Positions 7,378-13,967 of a DNA stretch of 17,953 bases are shown here, one piece after another. The stretch covers positions 1-17,953 of the forward strand of contig DATHVI010000059.1 in NCBI GenBank assembly GCA_035461385.1. Direction: 5' to 3'. Both the position numbers and the translations under genes were made by a program. The notes under the pieces are model-generated. The model was not told the DNA's origin. It searched no databases and saw only the letters and a program-made list of their open reading frames with translations. Source of the stretch: DATHVI01 sp035461385. Lineage in GTDB: Bacteria; Actinomycetota; Thermoleophilia; Solirubrobacterales; 70-9. Every line of letters starts with the position of its first letter. The stretch's first letter is position 1.

Positions 7378-8709
7378 CTAGCGCTGGTCCGAGCGGCGGC
7401 GGCGCTTCGGGACGTAGTCGATCACGAGCGGGATCCCGTGGAGGCCGTACTGCTCGCGAAGCCGGTTCTCGAGGTGGAACGCCCAGCTCCGCGAGATCAG
7501 CCGGCGGTCGTTGACCTGGATCGCGAACCGCGGCGGGCGGGTCTCGACCTGGGCGGCGTAGTAGAGGCGCAGGCGCTTGCCGCGCTTCATCGGCGGCGGC
7601 CGGGTGGCGACGACGTCGGCGACGAACCGGTTGAGCTCCGGCGTGCGGATCCGCGCCGCCCGCCGATCGGCGAGCTCGAGCGCCTTCGGGAGCAGCTTGT
7701 GGACTCCGCGACCGGTGAGCGCGGAGCAGGCGATCACCGGCGGTCGCTGCCGAACGCGCTGGGCGATGTGGGCGGTGGCGTCGTCGAGGTCGGTCCCGCC
7801 GATATCCCATTTGTTGAGCGCGACCAGCGTCGCGCAGCCGGATCTCATCGCCAGCTCGGCGGCTTTGAGGTCCTCTGAGGCGACCCCTTCCGAGGCGTCG
7901 CAGACGACGATCGCCACATCGGCCCGTTCGGTCGCGCGCTCGGAGCGAAGCTGGGCGTAGAAGGCGACGGTCCCGGCGACCTTCGTTCGCCGGCGAAGCC
8001 CGGCGGTGTCGATCAGCCGCAGCGGGCGGCCGTCGAGCTCGAGCCGGGTGTCGATCGCGTCGCGGGTCGTACCCGCGAGCTCGGAGACGATCACCCGCTC
8101 CGAGCCGAGGAGCGCGTTGACGAGCGACGACTTGCCGACGTTCGGGCGGCCGATCAGCGCCACCCCGACGACGTCCTCGTCCTCGTCGACGGTCCCGGCA
8201 CGGTCGACGGCGGCGAGCTCGGCGAGCCGGTCGAGCAGGTCACCCGTCCCCCGGCCCTGCGCGGCGGAGACCGCGATCGGCTCGCCGAGCCCGAGGGCGT
8301 TGAGCTCGGCCGCCAGCGGCTCCTCGTTCGCCGAGTCGACCTTGTTCGCGACGACGACCACCGGGCGGTCGCCGCGCCGGAGGATGTCCGCGACTTCGGC
8401 GTCGCCCTGGCGGAGCCCGGCGCGCGCATCGAGGACCAAGGCGACGGCGTCGGCCTCGGCGATCGCCTCGCGCGCCTGGGCCTGCACCGAGCGCGAGAGC
8501 GAGTCGCCGGCGGCGAGGTCGACACCGCCGGTGTCGATCAGCTCGAACCGGACCCCGTTCCACTCGCAGTCGACCGCCTTGCGGTCGCGGGTCACCCCGG
8601 CCTGCTCGTGGACGACCGCCTCGCGCCGGCCCGAGAGCCGGTTGACGAGCGTCGACTTGCCGACGTTCGGAAAGCCGACGACCGCGATCCGCGCCTCGTG
8701 GCGGGTCAA
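7378..8709 (-). CDS. der: Ribosome biogenesis GTPase Der (EngA)
   Basis: Der is a double GTPase that acts in maturation of the 50S ribosomal subunit. The 443-residue protein shows two complete G domains: GFPNVGKS (12-19), DTGG (59-62) and NKVD (122-125), then GRPNVGKS (187-194), DTAG (234-237) and NKWD (299-302). A C-terminal KH-like domain (about 355-435) follows, with a basic tail PKRRRRSDQR. I place the start at TTG (8709) because homology begins exactly there (TRHEARIAVVGFPNVGKS). The TTG overlaps the cmk stop codon as TTGA, and a GGAG lies eight bases upstream within cmk. The frame is open much further upstream, but that part only shadows cmk. Translation is probably coupled to cmk. Confidence 0.97.
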   Translation of the reverse strand: MTRHEARIAVVGFPNVGKSTLVNRLSGRREAVVHEQAGVTRDRKAVDCEWNGVRFELIDTGGVDLAAGDSLSRSVQAQAREAIAEADAVALVLDARAGLRQGDAEVADILRRGDRPVVVVANKVDSANEEPLAAELNALGLGEPIAVSAAQGRGTGDLLDRLAELAAVDRAGTVDEDEDVVGVALIGRPNVGKSSLVNALLGSERVIVSELAGTTRDAIDTRLELDGRPLRLIDTAGLRRRTKVAGTVAFYAQLRSERATERADVAIVVCDASEGVASEDLKAAELAMRSGCATLVALNKWDIGGTDLDDATAHIAQRVRQRPPVIACSALTGRGVHKLLPKALELADRRAARIRTPELNRFVADVVATRPPPMKRGKRLRLYYAAQVETRPPRFAIQVNDRRLISRSWAFHLENRLREQYGLHGIPLVIDYVPKRRRRSDQR

Positions 8710-9362
8710 GCTCGCCGCTCCGCCCCCGCCAGCCCGCGCTCGCGCGCCAGCGCGGCGATCCGGTCGACGACCTGCCCGACGGCGAGGCCGGTGGTGTCGA
8801 CCTCGACCGCGTCGGAGGCGGGGCGGAGCGCCCCGTGCTCGCGGTCGCGGTCGCGCGTGTCGCGTGCGGCCTGGGCCGCAAGCACGGCCGCCACCGGCTC
8901 CCCGGTCTCGAGTGCCCGCCGGCGCGCGCGCTCCTCGTCGCTGGCGACGAGGAACACCTTCAGCGGCGCATCGGGACTGACCACCGTCCCGATGTCGCGG
9001 CCCTCGGCGACGTAGGCGCCGGCGGAGATCAGCTCCCGCTGGCGGTCGACCATCGCCGCCCTCACCCGCGGGTGGACGGAGACCTCCGAAGCGGCCGCCG
9101 AGACCTCGGGCGTGCGGATCGCGCCGCTCACGTCCTCGCCGTCGAGGACGGCCCGGTCGCCGGCGAGCGAGATCTCGGCCGCTTCGGCGAGCGCGCCAAC
9201 CGCGTCGGCGTCGTCGAGGTCGACACCGGCCCGGAGCGCCGCGAGGGCGACGCACCGGTACATCGCCCCGGAATCGAGATAGGTGATCCCGAGCGCACCG
9301 GCAAGCGCTCGGGCGACGGTCGATTTTCCAGCCCCCGCGGGCCCGTCGATCGCGATCACCAT
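8706..9362 (-). CDS. cmk: Cytidylate kinase
   Basis: Cytidylate kinase phosphorylates CMP and dCMP with ATP in the cytosol. The 218-residue protein has the P-loop GPAGAGKS (7-14), the NMP-binding DSGAMYR (30-36), EGRDIGTVV (120-128), the RDTRDRDRE lid region (167-175) and the terminal DAVEVDTT (184-191). The cmk-der pair is a common actinobacterial unit, usually with scpB and rluB in front. Here rluB lies about 8 kb away, with the aromatic genes between. The gene is divergent from the cupin gene and has a TATCCT hexamer ten bases before ATG. Confidence 0.97.
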   Translation of the reverse strand: MVIAIDGPAGAGKSTVARALAGALGITYLDSGAMYRCVALAALRAGVDLDDADAVGALAEAAEISLAGDRAVLDGEDVSGAIRTPEVSAAASEVSVHPRVRAAMVDRQRELISAGAYVAEGRDIGTVVSPDAPLKVFLVASDEERARRRALETGEPVAAVLAAQAARDTRDRDREHGALRPASDAVEVDTTGLAVGQVVDRIAALARERGLAGAERRA

Positions 9363-9372
9363 GGCGGGGATG

Positions 9373-9378
9373 AGGATA
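9373..9378 (-). promoter_or_regulatory. Candidate -10 element of the cmk-der unit
   Basis: TATCCT (9378-9373) is followed by ten bases and the cmk ATG. The transcript would have a leader of only a few bases and no Shine-Dalgarno. It would serve both cmk and der. Confidence 0.45.
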
Positions 9379-9432
9379 TGAGCCGCAGGGACCGGCGCTT
9401 GGCGGGATCGACCCGGGGCGGGTGGATCCGGC

Positions 9433-9477
9433 TAAGGTTGGGCTCGTTTGCGAGTCCCGTTCAACGGCTACAGGAGG
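9433..9477 (+). promoter_or_regulatory. Candidate -10 element and strong Shine-Dalgarno of the cupin gene
   Basis: TAAGGT (9433-9438) fits the TANNNT pattern, and a transcript would begin near 9445. AGGAGG (9472-9477), four bases before ATG at 9482, is one of only two strong Shine-Dalgarno sites in the window. This gene is therefore leadered, unlike most of its neighbours. The site fixes the start at 9482 rather than the longer frame from 9422. Confidence 0.5.
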
Positions 9478-9481
9478 AAGG

Positions 9482-9820
9482 ATGCGGAGCTGGGATCTTT
9501 CGACGCTCGAGGTTGAGGCACATCAGCCGCGGGTCCTCGACTCCGAGGACGAGGGCCGCGCGATCCTGATCAACCTGCCCGCCGGCCAGCAGCTCAAGGA
9601 GCACCAGGTCCACGAGCGCGCCTGGGTGCTGGTGGTCTCGGGGACGGTCCGGATCGACCTCCCGACCGGCGAGTCGGAGACCGGCGGCGCGGGATACCTG
9701 GCGGTGTTCGACCCCGCCGAGCGCCACGAGCTGAGCGCCGAGGACGACAGCCGCTTGCTGCTCGTCCTCGCTCCCTGGCCGGGCGACGGCCACCCGAGCC
9801 AGCGCGCCCAGGCGGGCTGA
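9482..9820 (+). CDS. Small single-domain cupin protein
   Basis: This 112-residue protein is one cupin beta-barrel. The first cupin motif is LPAGQQLKEHQVHERAWVLV, followed by VSGTVRI, with metal-ligand-type His41 and His44. The usual Glu four or five residues on is replaced by Trp48, while a Glu sits right after His44. The second motif is FDPAERHEL with His82. It may bind a metal through three His, or it may be a sensor without catalysis. No signal peptide is seen, so it is cytosolic. It is a single plus-strand gene that separates the aromatic block from cmk-der. No substrate can be assigned. Confidence 0.85.
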   Translation: MRSWDLSTLEVEAHQPRVLDSEDEGRAILINLPAGQQLKEHQVHERAWVLVVSGTVRIDLPTGESETGGAGYLAVFDPAERHELSAEDDSRLLLVLAPWPGDGHPSQRAQAG

Positions 9821-9854
9821 CCGCGCCCGATCCCGCCTGACTTGCGGGTCGCGG
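9821..9854 (+). terminator. Hairpin directly after the cupin stop codon, possible terminator
   Basis: An outer stem CCGCG/CGCGG (9821-9825 with 9850-9854) and an inner stem CCCGC/GCGGG (9832-9836 with 9844-9848) form a bulged hairpin right after the stop codon. There is no T-run, so it would be a tail-less terminator. The rest of the gap to 9986 shows nothing recognisable. Confidence 0.3.
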
Positions 9855-9986
9855 CGCCGGCGAACGCGACGACGGGTCAACGGCCGCCGACGCGAGGCTC
9901 GGAATCGAGGCCGGCGTGCCGCCGATCCGTACCGCGAGCGGGAGCTCACCGAGCGACGCGATCGTCCGGCGCGAGCCGCCCCAAGC

Positions 9987-11339
9987 TCAGGCCGACAGCG
10001 CCCGCAGGTCGCGCTCGAACCCCGGGTAGCTGACGCCGGCGGCGTCGAACCCGCCCACCTCCACCCCTTCCCGCGACGCGAGGCCGGCGATCGCGCCGAG
10101 CATCGCCAGGCGGTGATCCCCGGCCGCATCGAGGGTTCCGCCGCGCAGCCCGCCCGAGCCGGTGACGACGAATCCGTCATCTGTCGCCTCGATCTCGGCG
10201 CCGAGCGCGCCGAGGCCGCCGACCACGGTCGCGATCCGGTCCGACTCCTTGTGGCGGAGCTCCTCGGCGCCGCTGACGACCGTCCGCCCCTCGGCGAAGC
10301 ACCCGACAAGCGCGACCAGCGGGAGCTCGTCGATCGCCAGCGGAACCTCGCCCTTGTGCACCCGCGTCGCCTCGAGCGGTCCGTGGCGTGCGTCGATCGT
10401 CGCCCGCGGCTCGCCGCCTGCCGGCGCGGTCTCTACGACCTCGACCGCCGCGCCCATCCGGGTGAGGATCCCGAGCAGGCCGATCCGGGTCGGGTTGATG
10501 CCGACGTTCTCGAGCCGGACCTCGCTCCCCGGCACCAGCAACCCGGCGACGATCCAGAACGCGGCCGAGGAGAAGTCGGCCGGGATCGCGAGCTCGCCCT
10601 GGTCGAGCCGGTCGGCCGGTCGCACCGTCACCCGGCGCGCGGGCAGCTCGCCGCGAATCGCGATCGACGTGCCGGCCGGCTCGGACGTGACGTCGGCACC
10701 CGCCGCGCGGAGCATCCGCTCGGTGTGGTCGCGGGTCGGCGTCGGCTCGACGACGCTCGTCTCGCCCTCCGCGAGCAGGCCGGCGAGGAGGATCGAGGAC
10801 TTCACCTGCGCGCTCGCGACCGGCAGTCGGTACTCGGTCCCGACCAGCAGCGAGCCGCGGACCGCGAGCGGGGGGAGGCGGTCATCTCGTGCCGACATCC
10901 GCGCGCCCATGAACGACAGCGGCTCGACGATCCGGTCGACCGGGCGGCGGCGGATCGACTCGTCGCCGTCGAGGACCCACTCGCCCGAGCGCTGGCCGGC
11001 GAGCCAGCCCGGGAGGATCCGCAGCAGCGTCCCGGCGTTGCCGACGTCGATCGCGACCGGGCCCGCGCCCGCGTTCGCCTCCGGCCCGCGCAGCCCGATG
11101 CCGGCGACGGTGACGTCGACGCCCCCCGGCAGCCGCGATTCGCCGTGTTCGCTCACCTCGGCGCCGAGCGCGGCGACCGCAGCCAGGGTGGAGCGGGTGT
11201 CGGCCGCGTCGAGGTAGCCCCCGAGGCGGCAGGGCGCGTCGCCCATCGCGGCGAGGATCGCCGCCCGGTGCGAGATCGACTTGTCGGGCGGGGGCGTGAG
11301 CGTGCCCTGGAGCCCCTCGGCGGGATCGATGCGCGTCAT
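9987..11339 (-). CDS. aroA: 3-phosphoshikimate 1-carboxyvinyltransferase (EPSP synthase)
   Basis: This enzyme joins shikimate 3-phosphate and phosphoenolpyruvate, the sixth step of the shikimate pathway. The 450-residue protein shows DKSISHRA (19-26), the PEP-binding NAGT (101-104), RRPVDRIVEPLSFMGA (131-146), ASAQVKSSILLAGLL (175-189), DFSSAAFW (255-262), the catalytic Asp in IDELP (336-340), LRHKESDR (361-368) and DHRLAM (408-413). It is 62 bp downstream of tyrA on the same strand and probably belongs to the aroF-tyrA-aroA unit. A weak TACGAC twelve bases before ATG could be an internal promoter. It is convergent with the cupin gene. Confidence 0.97.
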   Translation of the reverse strand: MTRIDPAEGLQGTLTPPPDKSISHRAAILAAMGDAPCRLGGYLDAADTRSTLAAVAALGAEVSEHGESRLPGGVDVTVAGIGLRGPEANAGAGPVAIDVGNAGTLLRILPGWLAGQRSGEWVLDGDESIRRRPVDRIVEPLSFMGARMSARDDRLPPLAVRGSLLVGTEYRLPVASAQVKSSILLAGLLAEGETSVVEPTPTRDHTERMLRAAGADVTSEPAGTSIAIRGELPARRVTVRPADRLDQGELAIPADFSSAAFWIVAGLLVPGSEVRLENVGINPTRIGLLGILTRMGAAVEVVETAPAGGEPRATIDARHGPLEATRVHKGEVPLAIDELPLVALVGCFAEGRTVVSGAEELRHKESDRIATVVGGLGALGAEIEATDDGFVVTGSGGLRGGTLDAAGDHRLAMLGAIAGLASREGVEVGGFDAAGVSYPGFERDLRALSA

Positions 11340-11401
11340 CGGGCGGGGCGGGTCGTACTCTCGGCGGCCATCGCGGGCGAATCCTGAACGATCGATCGCG
11401 G

Positions 11402-12493
11402 CTAGCCGGCCCCGACGATCGTGGCCGAGTGCCCGAGGTCGCGGACCACCTCCGCGGCACGGGTCGCCTCCGAGGCCCCGCCGACCCAGATCGAGATCGC
11501 CCCCGTGCGCATGTCGGGAGCCGGGTAGAGGCCCATGTCCTCGATGTTGACTCCGGCCTGCCCGAGCGCGAGCGCGATCTCGGCGACGGTCCCGGGCCGG
11601 TTCTCGACCCCGATCCGGATCTCGTGGAGCTCGCCGCCGACGAGCTCGGTCTCGAGCAGCCGGCGGCGATCGGCGGCCGCCGCCTCATGCCAGTCGCGGA
11701 TCGCGCCGGAATCGCCCGAGCGGATCAGCGACGCGCCGTCGCGGAGCCGCTCGGCGAGGGCGTCGATCTCGCCCGCGACCGCCTCGCGATTCGAGGCGAA
11801 GATGTCGGCCCAGATCGCCGGGTTCGCGCCCGCGACCCGGGTCGTGTCGCGAAAGCTCGGCCCGACCTCGGGGATCCGCTCCGCCTCGGCGGCGAGCGTC
11901 GATCCCGCCTGCTGGACGAGGGCGTTGGCGAGCACGTGGGGCAGGTGGCTCACGGTCGCCATCACCCGGTCGTGGCTCGCGGCGTCGATCGCCTGCGGCC
12001 GCGCGCCAAGCCCGGTGACCATCCGCTGGAGGCGGTCGTAGCCGAGCCCGCTCGACCGCGATGTCGGGACCAGGTACCAGCGCGCCCCGTCGAACAGCTC
12101 GGCCCGGGCGTTCTCGACCCCCGCCGTCTCGGCGCCGGCGAGCGGGTGGCCGCCAATGAACCGCTCCCCCTCGGCGTCGTCGGAGAGTCGCGCGACGAGC
12201 TCGCGTTTCGTCGACCCGACGTCGGTGACGATCGTCTCCGGCCCGCTCGCCGCGAGTGCCACGGCGACCAGCGCGGGGAGCTTCGCCACCGGCGCAGCGC
12301 AGAAGACGATCTCAGCTTCGTCGACCGCTTCCGCAACCGACGGCGCCGCGCTCGCGATCGCACGGATCTCGGCCGCGCGCGCGAGCGTTTCGGGGTCGGG
12401 ATCGAACCCCGCGACCTCGGCGTCGAGCCTCCGCGCCGCGGCGAGGCCAATCGAGCCGCCGATCAGCCCGACGCCGAGGATCGCGATCTTCAA
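11402..12493 (-). CDS. tyrA: Prephenate dehydrogenase with ACT domain
   Basis: TyrA oxidatively decarboxylates prephenate to 4-hydroxyphenylpyruvate, the tyrosine branch. The protein has 363 residues. It begins with a Rossmann dinucleotide motif GVGLIGGSIG (7-16) and an acidic FDPDPE after the second strand, which favours NAD. It has the catalytic-region HPLAGAE (116-122) and SHLPHVLANAL (182-192). A C-terminal ACT domain (about 289-360) usually senses the end product, here probably tyrosine. The start is TTG at 12493, since the frame has no ATG or GTG before the glycine loop. The TTG overlaps the stop of the small ORF upstream as TTGA, so its translation may be coupled to that ORF. Confidence 0.95.
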   Translation of the reverse strand: MKIAILGVGLIGGSIGLAAARRLDAEVAGFDPDPETLARAAEIRAIASAAPSVAEAVDEAEIVFCAAPVAKLPALVAVALAASGPETIVTDVGSTKRELVARLSDDAEGERFIGGHPLAGAETAGVENARAELFDGARWYLVPTSRSSGLGYDRLQRMVTGLGARPQAIDAASHDRVMATVSHLPHVLANALVQQAGSTLAAEAERIPEVGPSFRDTTRVAGANPAIWADIFASNREAVAGEIDALAERLRDGASLIRSGDSGAIRDWHEAAAADRRRLLETELVGGELHEIRIGVENRPGTVAEIALALGQAGVNIEDMGLYPAPDMRTGAISIWVGGASEATRAAEVVRDLGHSATIVGAG

Positions 12494-12642
12494 TCCGGCC
12501 CCTGCGGTCGACCGTGAATGACCTGCGGCGGCTTCGCCGCCTCACCTGCTGCTCGCGGCGCCGACGTGGCCAGGCTCGACGACCCCGCTGCCGATCGGCT
12601 TCGGCGCCGCGCCGACACGACCTGCGGCGGCTTCGCCGCCAT
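12490..12642 (-). CDS. Possible 50-residue small ORF between aroF and tyrA, built on a repeat
   Basis: An ATG at 12642 overlaps the aroF stop (TGATG), and the frame ends in a TGA that overlaps the tyrA TTG (TTGA). The ORF therefore fills the whole gap exactly. The product is short, basic and low in complexity. It carries the heptapeptide AAKPPQV twice (residues 2-8 and 35-41), encoded by two identical 22-bp repeats 99 bp (33 codons) apart. I recognise no family. It may be a real coupled small protein, or a run of translated ribosomes that feeds tyrA. It may also be an intergenic repeat element that happens to be open; the GC-rich repeat makes open frames likely by chance. Confidence 0.35.
   Translation of the reverse strand: MAAKPPQVVSARRRSRSAAGSSSLATSAPRAAGEAAKPPQVIHGRPQGPD
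12520..12541. repeat. 22-bp repeat copy 1 with internal hairpin
   Basis: It is identical over 22 bp to the copy at 12619-12640. It contains GCGGCG-GCTT-CGCCGC, a perfect 6-bp stem with a four-base loop. It lies between aroF and tyrA. This size and structure are typical of REP-like intergenic palindromes. Confidence 0.7.
12619..12640. repeat. 22-bp repeat copy 2 with internal hairpin
   Basis: This is the second identical copy, starting two bases past the aroF stop codon in the direction of transcription. The same 6-bp stem and GCTT loop is present. It could protect the aroF 3' end or modulate readthrough into tyrA. Confidence 0.7.
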
Positions 12643-13667
12643 CACACCCGCGCCACCTGCTTGCCGGCAACCTCGGCCGCTCGGAAGACGCGGTCCGCGT
12701 AGTCGGCGAAGGTCTCCGTCGGCAGCGCCTGGGGGCCGTCGCAGATCGCCCGCTCGGGCTCGTTGTGGACCTCGACGATGATCCCGTCGGCCCCGGCCGC
12801 CGCGGCGGCGAGCGACAGCGGCTCGACCCAGTCGCGCCGCCCCGCGGCGTGGCTCGGGTCGACGACGATCGGCAGGTGGGTGAGCTCGCGCAACACCGGG
12901 ACCGCCATCAGGTCGAGGGTGAACCGGTACGAGGTCTCGAACGTCCGGATCCCGCGCTCGCAGAGCATCACGTTCGTGTCGCCCTCCTTGAGCACGTACT
13001 CGGAGGCCATCAGCAGCTCGTCGAGCGTCGCCGCGAGGCCGCGCTTCAGCAGCACCGGGATCCCGGTCCTGCCGACCTCGGTCAGCAGGGTGTAGTTCTG
13101 CATGTTGCGGGCGCCGATCTGGATCACGTCGGCGACCTCGACGACGTCGGCGATGTCGCGGACGTCCATCAGCTCGGTGACGATCGGCAGCCCCGTCTGC
13201 TCCTTGGCCTCGAGCAGCAACCGCAGCCCCTCGGTGCCGAGTCCCTGGAAGCTGTACGGGGAGGTCCGGGGCTTGTAGGCGCCGCCGCGGAGCATCCCCG
13301 CGCCCGACTCGGCGACTACCCGGGCGACCTCGAGCGTCTGCTCGCGGCTCTCGACCGTGCACGGCCCGGCGATCAGCGAGAAGTGATCGCCCCCGAGCTT
13401 CGCCCCGCCTGTGTCGATCACCGTCCGCTCGCCCTTGCGGAACTGCGCCGAGGCGAGCTTGTAGGGCTTGAGGATCGGGACCAGGTGGTCGACGCCCGGG
13501 GCACCCTCGAGCCCCAGCGAGGCGACCCGGTCGCGGTCGCCGATCGCCCCGATCACGGTCAGCAGCTCGCCCTCGGAGACGTGGGCTGAGCAGCCGACCT
13601 CCTCTATCCGTTCAACGACGTGGGCGATCTCATCCGAGCTCGCCCCCTCCTTCATCACGATCATCAT
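12642..13667 (-). CDS. aroF: 3-deoxy-7-phosphoheptulonate synthase (DAHP synthase, type I-beta with ferredoxin-like domain)
   Basis: DAHP synthase condenses phosphoenolpyruvate with erythrose 4-phosphate, the first committed step of aromatic biosynthesis. The 341-residue protein has an N-terminal ferredoxin-like regulatory domain (about 1-70, MMIVMKEGASSDEI...) as in the Thermotoga maritima enzyme, where it mediates feedback inhibition by Tyr and Phe. The barrel carries LIAGPCTVES (98-107), GGAYKPRTSPYSFQG (128-142), TELMD (164-168), QIGARNMQN (183-191), LLKRG (206-210) and VDPSHAAGRR (269-278). Expected metal ligands are Cys103, His273, Glu299 and Asp310. The start is ATG at 13667 (ATG at 13664 is possible), with only a distant AAAGG as ribosome site. 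It follows a long leader with an aromatic leader peptide, so it is likely under attenuation control. Confidence 0.97.
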   Translation of the reverse strand: MMIVMKEGASSDEIAHVVERIEEVGCSAHVSEGELLTVIGAIGDRDRVASLGLEGAPGVDHLVPILKPYKLASAQFRKGERTVIDTGGAKLGGDHFSLIAGPCTVESREQTLEVARVVAESGAGMLRGGAYKPRTSPYSFQGLGTEGLRLLLEAKEQTGLPIVTELMDVRDIADVVEVADVIQIGARNMQNYTLLTEVGRTGIPVLLKRGLAATLDELLMASEYVLKEGDTNVMLCERGIRTFETSYRFTLDLMAVPVLRELTHLPIVVDPSHAAGRRDWVEPLSLAAAAAGADGIIVEVHNEPERAICDGPQALPTETFADYADRVFRAAEVAGKQVARV

Positions 13668-13753
13668 GGTGCTGTCGAGCCTTTCAAGTTCTTGGTTTCA
13701 GTTGCGGTATCGATCCGTTCGACGACAGTGTCCGCCCGCGAAGGGGCCGCTCC

Positions 13754-13811
13754 GGCGTCCGGCGGTGGTTTCCCATGTCGCGGCTCGGGTCGAGCCGCCA
13801 GGCCGGACGCC
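13754..13811 (-). promoter_or_regulatory. Attenuator-like nested stem-loops after the aroF leader peptide
   Basis: On the minus strand GGCGTCCGGC (13811-13802) begins with the last base of the leader stop codon and is a perfect complement of GCCGGACGCC (13763-13754). Inside lies a second perfect hairpin, GCGGCTCG-ACC-CGAGCCGC (13798-13780). A ribosome that finishes the leader would cover the first 10-bp arm. One stalled at the Tyr/Trp codons would leave it free. The 3' arm CGAGCC (13787-13782) can also pair with GGCTCG just before aroF (13681-13676), and CTGTCG (13728-13723) with CGACAG (13677-13672). Control could therefore act on aroF translation. No T-run follows, so a classical terminator is not seen. 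Confidence 0.6.
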
Positions 13812-13906
13812 TAGCTAAATCGCCAGTAGTAATACGAGTCGAACCGCACACGCGGGCGCGCGCCGTGACCGGCGTTGGAGGCGATGCGCGTGCACTCGCG
13901 GTTCAT
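13811..13906 (-). CDS. Aromatic-rich leader peptide upstream of aroF (31 residues)
   Basis: The ORF runs from ATG at 13906 to TAG at 13811. Its last ten residues are FDSYYYWRFS, so six of ten are aromatic: three Tyr in a row, one Trp and two Phe (codons TAT TAC TAC TGG at 13834-13823, TTT at 13819-13817). The N-terminal two thirds are ordinary Arg/Ala-rich composition. Rare A/T-rich codons clustered in such GC-rich DNA are striking. The ORF lies 143 bp upstream of DAHP synthase, has its own -35/-10, and ends at the base of a 10-bp stem. This matches leader peptides of ribosome-mediated attenuators (trpL, pheL type), in which ribosome stalling reports low charged tRNA. The start has no Shine-Dalgarno, but TACAAC eight bases upstream suggests leaderless initiation. 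The peptide itself probably has no function. Confidence 0.75.
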   Translation of the reverse strand: MNRECTRIASNAGHGARPRVRFDSYYYWRFS

Positions 13907-13914
13907 CGCGGGAG

Positions 13915-13943
13915 GTTGTACCACGCGCGACGCGAATCCGCAA
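13915..13943 (-). promoter_or_regulatory. Candidate promoter of the aroF leader
   Basis: TTGCGG (13943-13938) and TACAAC (13920-13915) are separated by exactly 17 bp on the minus strand. The leader-peptide ATG comes eight bases after the -10, so transcription would start at or next to it. The promoter sits 25 bp past the hisC stop codon, so aroF need not be read from hisC. Confidence 0.5.
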
Positions 13944-13967
13944 ACCCGCGCTCGCGACCGGTCGCGC

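Noticed and set aside
5802..7514. 570-codon plus-strand frame opposite the DUF3352 gene
   Set aside because: It is a shadow frame: Arg/Glu/Gly-rich, no family resemblance, and fully overlapped by a gene with a promoter and a known domain.
8710..9255. Long N-terminal extension of der that would overlap cmk
   Set aside because: Der homology begins at the TTG at 8709. The extension is Arg-rich translation of the wrong frame of cmk.
12520..12640. CRISPR-like array from the two 22-bp repeats
   Set aside because: There are only two copies with a 77-bp gap that stays in frame, and no cas genes or further units.
13668..13753. Classical intrinsic terminator in the aroF leader
   Set aside because: Stems are present but no T-run follows any of them on the minus strand, so I only call it attenuator-like.
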